A stretch of 64,000 nucleotides of DNA from an uncultured Clostridium sp. GTDB lineage: Bacteria; Bacillota; Clostridia; Lachnospirales; Lachnospiraceae. The position numbers were made by a program, and so were the translations under genes. The first letter of the stretch is position 1. Each line of letters starts with the position of its first letter. The notes below the pieces were generated by a model. That model was not told the origin of the DNA, made no database searches, and worked only from the letters and a program-made list of their open reading frames with translations. The DNA is taken from contig USJW01000003.1 of NCBI GenBank assembly GCA_900555045.1, positions 1 to 64,000 on the forward strand, in the 5' to 3' direction. Shown piece by piece: positions 8,046 to 16,745 of the stretch.

Positions 8046-9302
8046 TCACATAAACAGCCCGTAAACTCCGGTCATTCCAAAGATCGCAATCACGAACACG
8101 CCGCCGATGGATACCGCAAACAGCTGGATGAACAGCTTGGAGCGCTCTTCCTCCGTGGGGTTGGCAATCTGGGTGTAGGCCGCAAGACCCATGGAACCGC
8201 CCGTGGAGATGGGGCTCATGCCGGCCGCGCTGGCCGTGTTGGTGATGGCCGAGAGCAGGGCCAGCGTGGACACGCCGCCGCCTACCTGGGCCGCCACATC
8301 GGTCACCGTCGGGATCAGTGTGGGCATAACCACGCCGGAGGTGGAACTGAACCAGCTCATGATTCCCGCGGTGAGGCCCATGACGCCGGGCGCCGTGACC
8401 GGATTCATCAGCTTCGCCAGTCCGCTGGCCAAAAGGTCGATTCCGCCCAACTGGATCACCAGCGCCATCAGCATGTTAATTCCACTGATCATGAGCAGGG
8501 TTCCCCAGGGAATGGAGGCCACGGACTTCTTCTCGTCCGCCACCCGGAACAAGAGCAGCACGAACGCGATGGTGTAGGACATCAGGCCCACGTCGTAACC
8601 CATGAAAATAACCGTCACAACCAGCACCGCGATTCCGATAAGCGTGATTTTCTGCTCCCGGTTAAAGCTTGTCTTCTCCTTCGCCGACAGGTCGATGGCG
8701 GATTTTAAGCGGTAGCCCTTGAGCACAATGTAAATCACAATAAAGTAGACCGTCATGGCCATGACCATGTTCATGGCGTAGGGGAACTCGATCCCCGTAA
8801 TCCCCTGCTCCTCCGCCAGGGATAAGCCCAGGATACCCGTGGGCGCGATGGGCGTCAAACCGCCTGCGGCGGCGCCCAGAACGGATGTGGCGGACAGAAG
8901 CACCGGCGAGGTCTTCATCTCAGCGGCCAGAGAGCAGGTGAACACCGCCATCAGGCTCATGACCGGCACGGTGCCGGGGCCCACGCCCGCCAGAATCGCG
9001 GAAAAAATGTACACGATGATGGGGATCAGATTGGTCCGGTTTCCGGCCATGTCCACAATCCGCCTGGCGAGCAGCTCAAGCGTCCGGTTCTGCTGCGCGA
9101 TGCTGAACAGAAACATGACGCCGAGCAGAGTCACGAACAGCTTGGTCGGAAACCCCGCGATAACTGTCTTGGACGCAACCCCCGCGATCTGCGCCAAAAC
9201 GAGTGACAGGCCGAATGCCACGAACCCCATGTTGATCTTCCGGAAGAATCCGATCAGGATCGCCCCGATCAAAAACACCAGTGACAAAGCAGCATAACTC
9301 AT
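8046..9302 (-). CDS. MatC-like dicarboxylate carrier (membrane permease)
   Basis: An integral membrane carrier of 418 residues with about 12 hydrophobic segments. The start (MSYAALSLVFLIGAILIGFF) and the GLTPIAPTGILGL and SSTSGVVMPTLIPT segments look like the MatC/DASS-type permeases that take up malonate or other dicarboxylates. Two similar halves, each with a serine/threonine/proline-rich re-entrant-like stretch, fit this fold. AGGAGGT precedes the ATG. It is the first gene after the sigma-54 promoter and is co-transcribed with the dehydratase subunits, so it probably imports their substrate. The exact acid is unknown. Confidence 0.85.
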   Translation of the reverse strand: MSYAALSLVFLIGAILIGFFRKINMGFVAFGLSLVLAQIAGVASKTVIAGFPTKLFVTLLGVMFLFSIAQQNRTLELLARRIVDMAGNRTNLIPIIVYIFSAILAGVGPGTVPVMSLMAVFTCSLAAEMKTSPVLLSATSVLGAAAGGLTPIAPTGILGLSLAEEQGITGIEFPYAMNMVMAMTVYFIVIYIVLKGYRLKSAIDLSAKEKTSFNREQKITLIGIAVLVVTVIFMGYDVGLMSYTIAFVLLLFRVADEKKSVASIPWGTLLMISGINMLMALVIQLGGIDLLASGLAKLMNPVTAPGVMGLTAGIMSWFSSTSGVVMPTLIPTVTDVAAQVGGGVSTLALLSAITNTASAAGMSPISTGGSMGLAAYTQIANPTEEERSKLFIQLFAVSIGGVFVIAIFGMTGVYGLFM

Positions 9303-9345
9303 ACCTCTACCTCCTATTTTTTAAAATGTTTACGCCTATTTATAC

Positions 9346-9361
9346 AGCAATAACTATGCCA
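9346..9361 (-). promoter_or_regulatory. Sigma-54 (-24/-12) promoter of the carrier-dehydratase operon
   Basis: On the minus strand TGGCAT (9356-9361) and TTGCT (9346-9350) are separated by five bases, giving the invariant GG and GC at -24 and -12. The start would fall near 9335, about 33 nt before the carrier ATG. The gene just upstream encodes a sigma-54 activator. Confidence 0.85.
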
Positions 9362-9420
9362 ACCTCTCCTGCCCTGCAAATCCGCTGTTTTTCGGCCCAT
9401 TTTCCCCCGTGTGAGACAAA

Positions 9421-9481
9421 AAACGTTTCCCACGCCTGTGCCACCGACACATAGGGGAAACGTTTTGAAACATTTTGAAAC
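9421..9481 (-). promoter_or_regulatory. Inverted and direct repeats upstream of the sigma-54 promoter (activator site and/or terminator)
   Basis: A perfect 11-bp inverted repeat, AAACGTTTCCC (9421-9431) and GGGAAACGTTT (9455-9465), is joined by two direct copies of TTTTGAAAC (9463-9471, 9473-9481) spaced 10 bp. They lie 60-120 bp upstream of the -24/-12 element, the usual place for enhancer sites. On the minus strand the hairpin ends in a T-run, so it could also terminate the regulator transcript. Confidence 0.55.
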
Positions 9482-9482
9482 G

Positions 9483-11453
9483 CTATTCGATTTGATATTT
9501 ACGCATCAGACGCCAGAGTGTGCTCCGGGAGATGCCGAGGGCGACCGCAGTGTCCCCCTTGCGGTAGTTGTTTTCCCGCAGCGCGCGGACGATATCCTCC
9601 CGCCTGAGAGCAGGGATTGAGCTGCCGCACGCCTCCGTGTCCGGACCTTCCTTCACCTCCGCGGCCGGGCCGAAGTCCTCCATCATCATGCTGGCGTCGA
9701 TCTCCATGGGAAAGCCCTGGTCCAGCAGGATCGCGATGCGCTCCGTGGCGGCCTGGAGCTCCCGGATATTGCCGGGCCAGGCGTACTGCTGCATGCCCGG
9801 GTAAAGCCCCCGCATCCGGCTGCTCACCTCGGCAAAGCTCTCTTTCTTGCAGAATTCCTTCAGAAAGTGCTCCACCAGAAGTGGGATGTCCTCCCGCCGT
9901 TCCCTCAGCGGCGGAATCTCCAGCTTCAGCACATTGATCCGGAAAAACAGGTCCATGCGGAACCGGCGCTCTCTGACCTCCCGGGCCAGATTTTTGTTGG
10001 TGGCGCAGATCACCCGCACGTCGATGGGGATCACCTTGTCGCTGCTTAAGCGCCGGACCTCCTTCTCCTGCAGGACCCGCAGCAGCTGGATCTGCGTCTC
10101 CTCCGGGATCTCGCCGATCTCGTCCAGAAAGATGGTCCCGCCGTGGGCCAGCTCGAAGATCCCCGGCTTTCCGCCCTTCGCGGCCCCGGTGAAGCTCCCC
10201 TCCTCGTAGCCGAACAGCTGGCTGCTGAGCAGGTCCTTGGGGAGCGCGGCGCAGTTGATGGCCACGAAGGGGCCGTTCTTTCGCGGGCTGCTGTTGTGGA
10301 TACTCTGGGCGAACAGCTCCTTGCCGGTCCCCGTCTCCCCGGTGATTAAAATCGATGAGTCCGCCCGGGCGTAGCTCTCGGCGATCAGCTTCACCCGCGC
10401 CAAGCTGGCGCTGGCGCCTAAAATATCCTCGAACCGGTACTTTGCCACCAGGCCCTTCTGGTGCAGCTGAAGGCGGATCCTCTGCTCGCTCCTCTGGATG
10501 CGCTTGACACTCTGGAAAAAATAGCTGGCTCCCTCAAAGTGCCCGTTGATCACAATGGGAATCTTGTTGACCGAGATCAGCTGCCCCTGGATCCGTATAA
10601 TCTGGCTGACCTCCTGCCCGGGCGTACGCCGCAGGGCGTCGAAGTCCAGCTCCGGAAGGAGCTCCCGTATGTCCCGCCCCACCACGCTGTTTGTCAGGCG
10701 CAGCATGCGCCGGGCCTCCGTGTTCATGATCGACACGATGCCCCGGGCGTCCACGTTGATGATGGCGTCCTGGGTGTGGTCCATCAGCGTCTCATACTTT
10801 TTCAGCTGAATCTTGTACTCCTTGCGCTTCTCCCGCTCCCGCTTCTGCACCTCCAGAAGCTGCACCGCCACGTCTAAGGCGATGCTCACCGACTCGCGGG
10901 TATTCTCCACCACCGTGTAGGGAATCCCCTGCCGCTTGGCCTCGTAGGGCAGCGAGGCGCCTCCCCCCATAAAGCAGGTGGCGTCGCTGGCCAGGGCCTT
11001 CCGCACGCACTCCTCGTACTCCGTGGCGTTGTGGTAGCCCAGGATCATGGTGTTCTCCACCCCCAGATACTGGCAGAGAAGCTTTAGCTCCCTGAGAAAC
11101 CCCACATACTCCACAATCACCATCTTCCCCTGATGGCCCTTTAGCAGATCCAGATGCCGCAGGTAATCGTTCAATGTCGTGCTGATTTTTGCCACCGTAT
11201 AGTGGTTCTGAGCCAGCAGCTCCGCCGTGCCCTTCCGGCTGACAAAAATCCTGGCCCCCTGCCGGGACAGAGTCTCCGCCAGCTTAAGCCCCTCGTCCAG
11301 CACCGCCACGTAGATTCCCACCTCAATCCCCCGCTCCCTCGCCACCCGGCAGGTGAGATCCGCCAGGTGCTGCGAGGGCGCGATCAGGCAGATCTCCGGC
11401 ACCCGCTCCGTTTGTTCTGTATCCCCCACACGCATACTCCCTTGCCCTTCCAT
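9483..11453 (-). CDS. Sigma-54-dependent activator, PrpR-like
   Basis: Enhancer-binding protein of about 656 residues. Order: a PrpR-type sensory domain (about 20-195), a PAS domain (about 220-315, with DAIINVDARG), the AAA+ domain (about 345-565) and a Fis-type helix-turn-helix (about 610-656). Walker A GETGTGK is at 372-378. The sigma-54-contact loop reads GSFTGA rather than GAFTGA (419-424), a known functional variant. It probably senses the substrate or product of the downstream dehydratase and fires the promoter at 9346-9361. The ATG at 11453 has AGGGG upstream and starts 13 nt after the preceding stop; a GTG at 11492 or an ATG at 11435 are alternatives. Confidence 0.92.
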   Translation of the reverse strand: MEGQGSMRVGDTEQTERVPEICLIAPSQHLADLTCRVARERGIEVGIYVAVLDEGLKLAETLSRQGARIFVSRKGTAELLAQNHYTVAKISTTLNDYLRHLDLLKGHQGKMVIVEYVGFLRELKLLCQYLGVENTMILGYHNATEYEECVRKALASDATCFMGGGASLPYEAKRQGIPYTVVENTRESVSIALDVAVQLLEVQKREREKRKEYKIQLKKYETLMDHTQDAIINVDARGIVSIMNTEARRMLRLTNSVVGRDIRELLPELDFDALRRTPGQEVSQIIRIQGQLISVNKIPIVINGHFEGASYFFQSVKRIQRSEQRIRLQLHQKGLVAKYRFEDILGASASLARVKLIAESYARADSSILITGETGTGKELFAQSIHNSSPRKNGPFVAINCAALPKDLLSSQLFGYEEGSFTGAAKGGKPGIFELAHGGTIFLDEIGEIPEETQIQLLRVLQEKEVRRLSSDKVIPIDVRVICATNKNLAREVRERRFRMDLFFRINVLKLEIPPLRERREDIPLLVEHFLKEFCKKESFAEVSSRMRGLYPGMQQYAWPGNIRELQAATERIAILLDQGFPMEIDASMMMEDFGPAAEVKEGPDTEACGSSIPALRREDIVRALRENNYRKGDTAVALGISRSTLWRLMRKYQIE

Positions 11454-11466
11454 CCCACTCTTTCCC

Positions 11467-13215
11467 CTACTCCCCGCTCTTTTTCCTCCCACAGCACTGC
11501 CGGTACTTCTTTCCGCTGCCGCAGGGGCACGGGCGGTCGGGATCCTGCTCTGCCTCCAACCAGTCCATCTCCTCAGGCGTGTGGCCGTTAAGCCCGATCA
11601 TCCGGGTATGCCTCCAGACCGTATCCATCACCTGCCGGAACGCGTCCTCCTTCTCCTTGGAGTCAATCTTAAACCCGCAGTCCCTCATCACCTCCGAGAC
11701 ATCCCTCGCGTCCGCCCCGTAGCGCATCATGTGGTGGATCTGGTAGGCCATGGCGATCGCCAGGTCATGTTCCGCCTGGAATGCGCCCTCGAACATCTGG
11801 GCTATGGGGTTCAGCTGCTGCTCCACCTCGCAGATGCCCACATCCCCGATCTCGGCAACCATCTGTCTGTTGGGGATAAACGGCCGGATCCCTTCCTGGC
11901 TTTTGAGAACCTGCCTGTAATCCGCGCCCTCCACCAGCATCTCCTCCATGAACAGCCCGTCCGCGTAGACAAAGTCGCCGCGCAGGTCCTTCACATCCCG
12001 AAAGATCCCGTGCAGCTCTGTCTCCCTCAAAAGGTCCTCCTCCAGCAGATTGTAGACGGCCGTGATCTGCTCGTCCGGGCACACGCCGTAGAAATACATG
12101 GCCGCGCTCATGTAGGTCCATATCTTATAGACCCGCTTTCTGCGCTTCCTGAACTCCTCCGTGTTGATCGCCCGGTAGGCCCCGGCCACCTCCGCGGGCA
12201 CCACGACCTCCATGTCCTCCGTCCAGGCGCAGTACCCGCCCTGCTGCAGATAGCTGCAGTCCTCATCCTCGATCACATGGGGCTTTCCCGGCTCCTCTGC
12301 AAAGGCCTCAAAGGTCGCAATCTCCCCGTCGCTGGCGCAGAGGAAGTACGGCTTCATCACCTGGGGCTCTAGGACATGGCTCGCCAGGCGCGCCGCCAGC
12401 TCCCTCTTTCCAAGCGATGAAAAGCCCTTCATTTTCTGCCGTTTGGCCATCTGTGCCAGGCTTTTCTTCTCATACTGAGCGAGGATGTCCCGAAGCCGGT
12501 CGGACGGTTCCCCGCCCTCCACCGCGAGCGGCTCCTCAGGCTGATTCCTGCTCTGCCTCAGGATCTCATTCCAGAGCTTCCGGATCTCCTCCATATATGC
12601 CGTCTCCTGCTTCCTCTGCTTTTTCTGTTTTCTCTGCTTCTTCGCCGGAGAAAATACAAGCTCCTCCTGCAAAAATTCATTCACATCCTCCAGGTCAAAG
12701 GACCCCATTCCCTGCAGCTGCGCCCATTGCTCCAGCCCCTCCTTATCAGGGCCGCCCTCCTCAAGGTCTTTCAAAAGACCATAGTATCCCCAGATTCCCC
12801 CGCAGTCCTCCGGCAGATTGTCCCCCTTGTACTTCACCACGGTGGGATAGCGCTTGGGATACTCTACGGTCTTCTCAAGGACAATCAGATGCTCCCAGTC
12901 ATCCCCGAAATCATAGGTGTACACCAGCCGCGGGTTTTCGGGAAGCCACTCGTCGATGCGCTGCGTTTCCTTATAGACACCGCCTCTGTCCGGAAAGCCG
13001 AACATGCCGTCGTCGTCCCCGTTCACATCCGGATCCACAAACCGCACACCGATATTGCGGATCTCAAACTCATGAAGATGCATGCCTTCCCACCCAAAAA
13101 TTGCCTGAATGACCTGGTGAAGCTGTTTAAACGTGATCTGATCCGGCACAATCACGCGCCTCCAGATCGGCGGCTTGCTCCCCTTGATTGTTATTTTCAG
13201 CTGATATCCGCTCAT
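11467..13215 (-). CDS. pRiA4b ORF-3-like protein with C-terminal SEC-C motif
   Basis: A 582-residue cytoplasmic protein. The first 170 residues (YQLKITIKGSKPPIWRRV, LHEFEIR, YTYDFGDDWEH) are the plasmid pRiA4b ORF-3 domain, of unknown function. A lysine/glutamine-rich stretch follows (KKQRKQKKQRKQ). The last 25 residues form a SEC-C zinc motif (CPCGSGKKYRQCC). The ATG at 13215 has GGAGGG 8 nt upstream and overlaps the previous stop as ATGA, so translation is coupled to the peptidase gene. A link to the downstream regulator is suggested only by the operon layout. Confidence 0.85.
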   Translation of the reverse strand: MSGYQLKITIKGSKPPIWRRVIVPDQITFKQLHQVIQAIFGWEGMHLHEFEIRNIGVRFVDPDVNGDDDGMFGFPDRGGVYKETQRIDEWLPENPRLVYTYDFGDDWEHLIVLEKTVEYPKRYPTVVKYKGDNLPEDCGGIWGYYGLLKDLEEGGPDKEGLEQWAQLQGMGSFDLEDVNEFLQEELVFSPAKKQRKQKKQRKQETAYMEEIRKLWNEILRQSRNQPEEPLAVEGGEPSDRLRDILAQYEKKSLAQMAKRQKMKGFSSLGKRELAARLASHVLEPQVMKPYFLCASDGEIATFEAFAEEPGKPHVIEDEDCSYLQQGGYCAWTEDMEVVVPAEVAGAYRAINTEEFRKRRKRVYKIWTYMSAAMYFYGVCPDEQITAVYNLLEEDLLRETELHGIFRDVKDLRGDFVYADGLFMEEMLVEGADYRQVLKSQEGIRPFIPNRQMVAEIGDVGICEVEQQLNPIAQMFEGAFQAEHDLAIAMAYQIHHMMRYGADARDVSEVMRDCGFKIDSKEKEDAFRQVMDTVWRHTRMIGLNGHTPEEMDWLEAEQDPDRPCPCGSGKKYRQCCGRKKSGE

Positions 13216-14246
13216 ATGTCCATCCCTCCATTTTTCTGCACGTCTTCCGTCACGTCCCGGGCCGCCTTTAGCCCGTATGCGCCCTCGGCGCACAGCACCG
13301 CACGCTTGATGGCCTCCGCCACCGCCCGGGCCGCCAGGGTGCCCGCCACATTCAGATCCGCCCGCACCTTCCCCGCGGACATCGCGTAAATCGTGTCCCC
13401 GTCGGCGGTGGTGTGCACCGGGCGGATGCTCCTGGCATAGCCGTCGTGGGCCATCCCCGCGATCTTGGTCAGCTGCGTCTTGGTGAACGCGCCGTTGGTG
13501 ATGACCGCTCCGATGGTGGTGTTGCCCGTGAACAAATTTTTGATGCCGTTTTCCGCGTACTGGCGGTAATATGCCTCCTCCGAGTCCACAAACTTGCCTG
13601 TCCCCGGGTCCAAAAGCCCCGCCAGCTTTCGGTTAGTTGCCGCGTCGTACACGTCCCCCACCGCGTTGACCGCCACCACGGCGCCCAGCTTTAAATCGCC
13701 CAATTGCACGGCGTACATGCCGATCCCGGATTTCATCATCCCTGCCATCCCCATGAGCTTCCCAACCGTTGCCCCGGTCCCCGCGCCCACGTTTCCCTGG
13801 CCGGGGTCATTTCGCTCCGCGTCCAGGCAGGCCGCATAGCCCATGTCCTTATCCGGCCGCACCAGGTGGGAACCCACCTGGAGGTCAAACAGGCAGGATG
13901 CGCAGACGATTGGCACCACCGTGCACCCCACCGGAAAGCCCGCGCTACGCTCCTCCAGGTACGCCATCACTCCTCCGGCCGCGTCCAGCCCGAAGGCGCT
14001 TCCGCCGCTTAGGAGCACCGCGTGCACCCCGCTGTTGTCCGCCAGCGGGTCTAACAGCGCCAGCTCCCGCGAAGCCGGGGCGCCGCCCCGCACGTCCACG
14101 CCCGTGACCGCTCCCTCCGGGCACAGAATCACCGTACAGCCGGTGGCCGCCTCCGTGTCCTGCGCGTGCCCGATCCTCATCCCCTCGATGGAGTTGATGG
14201 GAATCTCCCTCAAAACCTCTGTCTCACACATCGCTTCAAACGCCAT
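13212..14246 (-). CDS. P1-family (DmpA/S58-like) aminopeptidase
   Basis: A 344-residue member of the DmpA/BapA N-terminal-nucleophile hydrolases, which release N-terminal residues from small peptides, amides or beta-peptides after self-cleavage. Visible signatures are the N-terminal IEGMRIGHAQ, GCTVILCPEGA, the glycine-rich LLSGGSAFGLDAAGG, and the GNTTIGAVITNG segment, where the cleaved bond and nucleophile should lie. GGAGG sits 8 nt before the ATG. Second gene of a four-gene string (ureohydrolase-like, this, pRiA4b/SEC-C, regulator). Substrate unknown. Confidence 0.88.
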   Translation of the reverse strand: MAFEAMCETEVLREIPINSIEGMRIGHAQDTEAATGCTVILCPEGAVTGVDVRGGAPASRELALLDPLADNSGVHAVLLSGGSAFGLDAAGGVMAYLEERSAGFPVGCTVVPIVCASCLFDLQVGSHLVRPDKDMGYAACLDAERNDPGQGNVGAGTGATVGKLMGMAGMMKSGIGMYAVQLGDLKLGAVVAVNAVGDVYDAATNRKLAGLLDPGTGKFVDSEEAYYRQYAENGIKNLFTGNTTIGAVITNGAFTKTQLTKIAGMAHDGYARSIRPVHTTADGDTIYAMSAGKVRADLNVAGTLAARAVAEAIKRAVLCAEGAYGLKAARDVTEDVQKNGGMDI

Positions 14247-14259
14247 CTGTTATTCCTCC

Positions 14260-15027
14260 TCACTCGCCGTCCCCGAACGCGCCTGCGCTCTCCAGAATCT
14301 CAAGAATCGCCCGGTTGCAGCGGTCGCTCAAAGCCACGCTGGCTTCCTCCTCCATGCGCTCCGGGTCCTCCCCGCACACGTCCCAGCCGATCACCCGGCG
14401 CCCGCTTGCGGCCCGCTTGATGACCACAGAAAGAGTCTCAAGGGACATCTCCCCCTGGTCCCAGTTGGTGGACGCCTCCCGGCAGGACAGAACATCCTTG
14501 TCGATGGATATGTACAGCGGGAGGGGGGATTTTTGGAGTTCCTTCCCTCCCAGAATCTCTTCCCTGCTCACCCAGGTCAGTCGCTCTCCCAAGCTCCCGG
14601 CAGAAACCTCCTCGAACGCCCGCGCGGGCGGCCCGATGAGCGTCACCCGCCGAAGGAGGCTGTTTTCCTCCAGGGCCGCCTGCACCCATCCCCCGCAGGA
14701 GAGAATGTCCCCGAACATCGGGGGCTGCATGTCCGTGTGGTTGTCGAACACCAGCAGCTCAAAGGGCTCCCGGATCATGTCCGTCCAGAGCTTGCTCAGA
14801 TAGTGGTAATTTCCGGAGTCCAGAAAATGGATCCCCTCCGGCCCCAGCGCCCCGATCCGGCCTTTGATCTCCCGCTCCGCCTCCGGGTCACAGTAGCAGT
14901 TGGTCCCGGGGATATCGCTGCAGTCTAACCAAGCTGCCTCCCTGCCCTCATAAAAACTCTGACGCCCGTAAACTCCGGAAAAATTCATCACGGTCAGCCT
15001 TCCCCGGCTGGACATTTTACTCCCCAT
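14260..15027 (-). CDS. Arginase/agmatinase-family (ureohydrolase fold) protein
   Basis: A 255-residue protein with the two manganese-binding signatures of the family: FDNHTDMQPP (DxHxD type, with N before H) and SIDKDVLS (SxDxDxxx). The length is slightly short for arginase, and the usual SIGGDHS motif is not evident, so the substrate may not be arginine. The ATG at 15027 has GGAGG 9 nt upstream; a GTG at 15045 is less likely. First gene of the string leading to the sigma-54 activator. The AT-rich region upstream (15028-15110) is shared with the divergent rubredoxin gene. Confidence 0.8.
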   Translation of the reverse strand: MGSKMSSRGRLTVMNFSGVYGRQSFYEGREAAWLDCSDIPGTNCYCDPEAEREIKGRIGALGPEGIHFLDSGNYHYLSKLWTDMIREPFELLVFDNHTDMQPPMFGDILSCGGWVQAALEENSLLRRVTLIGPPARAFEEVSAGSLGERLTWVSREEILGGKELQKSPLPLYISIDKDVLSCREASTNWDQGEMSLETLSVVIKRAASGRRVIGWDVCGEDPERMEEEASVALSDRCNRAILEILESAGAFGDGE

Positions 15028-15082
15028 ATTCAAACGCCTCCGCACCTGACAATTTTTATTTATATAATAATAGTAATTATTA

Positions 15083-15111
15083 TTGATTTATTCGGATCTG
15101 TATGATATACT
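15083..15111 (+). promoter_or_regulatory. Sigma-A promoter for the flavin reductase-rubredoxin gene
   Basis: TTGATT (15083-15088), 17-nt spacer, TATACT (15106-15111), within a very AT-rich divergent region in an otherwise GC-rich window. It lies about 87 nt before the ATG at 15198. Confidence 0.65.
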
Positions 15112-15197
15112 CCTACTATAGTACATAATATATCATAAGAGCTGCTTTAACTGCAATGCAAACAATCCGCCACCATTTGAAGGAAGGGAGTTACTCT

Positions 15198-15827
15198 ATG
15201 GATCCAAAAGCATTTTTTAAACTGAGCTACGGGGTTTACATCATCTCCACCAGCGCCGACGGCAAAGACGCGGGCTGCGTGATCAACACGCTGACCCAGG
15301 TCACCTCCGAACCCGCCCGCCTGTCCATCGCTTTAAATAAGAACAACGAGACACTTCGCCTGATCGAATGTTCCGGTACCTTCTCCGCCGCGGTCTTGGC
15401 CGACGACGTGAGCATGGACTTAATCAAGCGGTTCGGCTTTCAGAGCAGCCGCGACGTCCGGAAATTCGACGGCATCCCCCAGGGCCGGGACGGCTTAAAC
15501 AATCCGTACCCCACCGAGGGCGTGTGCGCCCGCTTCTCCTGCCGTGTGATCTCCACCCTGGACGTGGGGACCCACGTGATCGTTGTGGGCGAGGTGGAGG
15601 AGGCCGAGGCTCTGGACATGAACGCCCCCTCGCTCACCTATGCCAACTACCATCACAAGAAAAACGGCGCTACGCCGCCAAACGCCCCCTCCTACCAGAA
15701 GGACGCCGGCAAGGTGGTGGGCTACCGCTGCACCGTCTGCGGTTATATCCTGGAATCCGACACCCTGCCGCCCGATTTTATCTGCCCGGTCTGCGGCAAG
15801 GATGCCAGCTACTTCGAAAAGCTTTAA
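15198..15827 (+). CDS. Flavin reductase-rubredoxin fusion (high-molecular-weight rubredoxin type)
   Basis: A 209-residue cytoplasmic redox protein. Residues 1-150 form an FMN-binding flavin reductase domain (KLSYGVYIIST, GCVINTLTQVT). The last 50 form a rubredoxin with four iron cysteines (CTVCGYI and CPVCGKD). In acetogens and clostridia this architecture passes electrons from NAD(P)H to flavodiiron proteins for oxygen or NO detoxification; no such partner is in the window. The ATG at 15198 has GGGAG 8 nt upstream; the in-frame ATG at 15156 has none. Two hairpin terminators follow. Confidence 0.92.
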   Translation: MDPKAFFKLSYGVYIISTSADGKDAGCVINTLTQVTSEPARLSIALNKNNETLRLIECSGTFSAAVLADDVSMDLIKRFGFQSSRDVRKFDGIPQGRDGLNNPYPTEGVCARFSCRVISTLDVGTHVIVVGEVEEAEALDMNAPSLTYANYHHKKNGATPPNAPSYQKDAGKVVGYRCTVCGYILESDTLPPDFICPVCGKDASYFEKL

Positions 15828-15843
15828 CCTGCCAACCCATTTC

Positions 15844-15887
15844 ACCGGCCGCCCTCCCGCTTTTTACGGCGGCGGCCGGTCTCCTTT
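15844..15887 (+). terminator. Rho-independent terminator
   Basis: Perfect stem ACCGGCCGCC (15844-15853) with GGCGGCCGGT (15871-15880), followed by a short T-rich stretch, 17 nt after the rubredoxin stop. Confidence 0.75.
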
Positions 15888-15920
15888 TCAAACGCGAAAA
15901 ATAACCTTATCTACATTCAA

Positions 15921-15967
15921 ACAGGCGGCAGTGCCCACGTTCGGGCATCTGCCGCCTGTTCTTTTTA
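15921..15967 (+). terminator. Second hairpin terminator between convergent genes
   Basis: ACAGGCGGCAG pairs with CTGCCGCCTGT around an inner TGCCC/GGGCA stem and is followed by TCTTTTTATT on the plus strand. It backs up the terminator at 15844. Confidence 0.8.
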
Positions 15968-15987
15968 TTATTCTGCGCGCCGCACGC

Positions 15988-16671
15988 TCATTTCCTGTCG
16001 TTGGTTGCGTCCCCGTTCCCGCTCACCGGGATCGCGTCGCCGAGGTACGTGGGCTTCGGCTTCGCGATGGTGTACAGAAAGTCCTTGGCCCGCGCCAGCA
16101 TCTCCCTGGCGCCCCGGATCTTCTGCCCGCCGTACCTCCTGGGATCCGACGGTACCCCGTAGGCGTCGAGCCCCAGTCTCCCGGCGTCGTACAGCGCCCG
16201 GTACATGTGGTAGTTCTGGGTGACCACCACTATCTTCTTCGCCTGGAAGATGTCCCTCGCCCGGTACATGCTCTCGTAGGTGGAGAAGCCCGCGTGGTCC
16301 ATGAACACCGCCTCCGACGGCACGCCGCGGTCGATGGCAAACTGCTTCATCAGATTCACCTCGTCGTAGTCCACCCGGCCGTGGTCCCCGCTCATGAGGA
16401 TCCGGTCCGACACCCCGGCCTCGTACAGCGCGATCCCCTGAAGCAGCCGGTCGTTTAACATTCCCGACGGTTTTCCGTTCGCCCGGACGCCGCAGCCCAA
16501 AATCAGGATGCAGTCCACGCCCTCCAGCTCCTTCGCCCCCTCCGGGGAGAGAATCCGCTTTTTCACGCTCCCGCACATGTACCAGTTGATGCCGATCAGC
16601 ACGCACACACCGGCCAGGATTGCGCACAGCGCCCGTTTTCCCCATTTTTTCAGCAAGCCACGTCTGTCCAT
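15988..16671 (-). CDS. SanA/YdcF-like membrane-anchored protein (DUF218)
   Basis: A 227-residue protein with one N-terminal membrane helix (about 13-30) and a DUF218 domain outside. Typical motifs are ILILGCGVRANGKPS, DRILMSGDHG, STYESMYRA and VVTQNYHMYRAL. SanA in E. coli affects envelope permeability to vancomycin; the biochemical activity of the family is unsettled. The ATG at 16671 has AAAGGAAG 8 nt upstream; a TTG at 16692 is the alternative. Single gene between two terminator regions. Confidence 0.85.
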   Translation of the reverse strand: MDRRGLLKKWGKRALCAILAGVCVLIGINWYMCGSVKKRILSPEGAKELEGVDCILILGCGVRANGKPSGMLNDRLLQGIALYEAGVSDRILMSGDHGRVDYDEVNLMKQFAIDRGVPSEAVFMDHAGFSTYESMYRARDIFQAKKIVVVTQNYHMYRALYDAGRLGLDAYGVPSDPRRYGGQKIRGAREMLARAKDFLYTIAKPKPTYLGDAIPVSGNGDATNDRK

Positions 16672-16745
16672 CCGCCAAACTTCCTTTCCCAAAGCTTCTC
16701 TATCGTCAAGCCCCGCGGGGCCTCAAAAACCGGTCACACAGCCAG

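Noticed and set aside
13769..14928. Long plus-strand open frames opposite the P1 peptidase and ureohydrolase-like genes
   Set aside because: They are Pro/Arg/Ser-rich shadows produced by high GC on the opposite strand of well-supported genes.
14260..15027. Calling the ureohydrolase-fold protein an arginase that completes an arginine pathway with arcAB
   Set aside because: It is 12 kb from arcA, lacks the usual GGDHS motif and sits in a different operon, so the substrate is not established.
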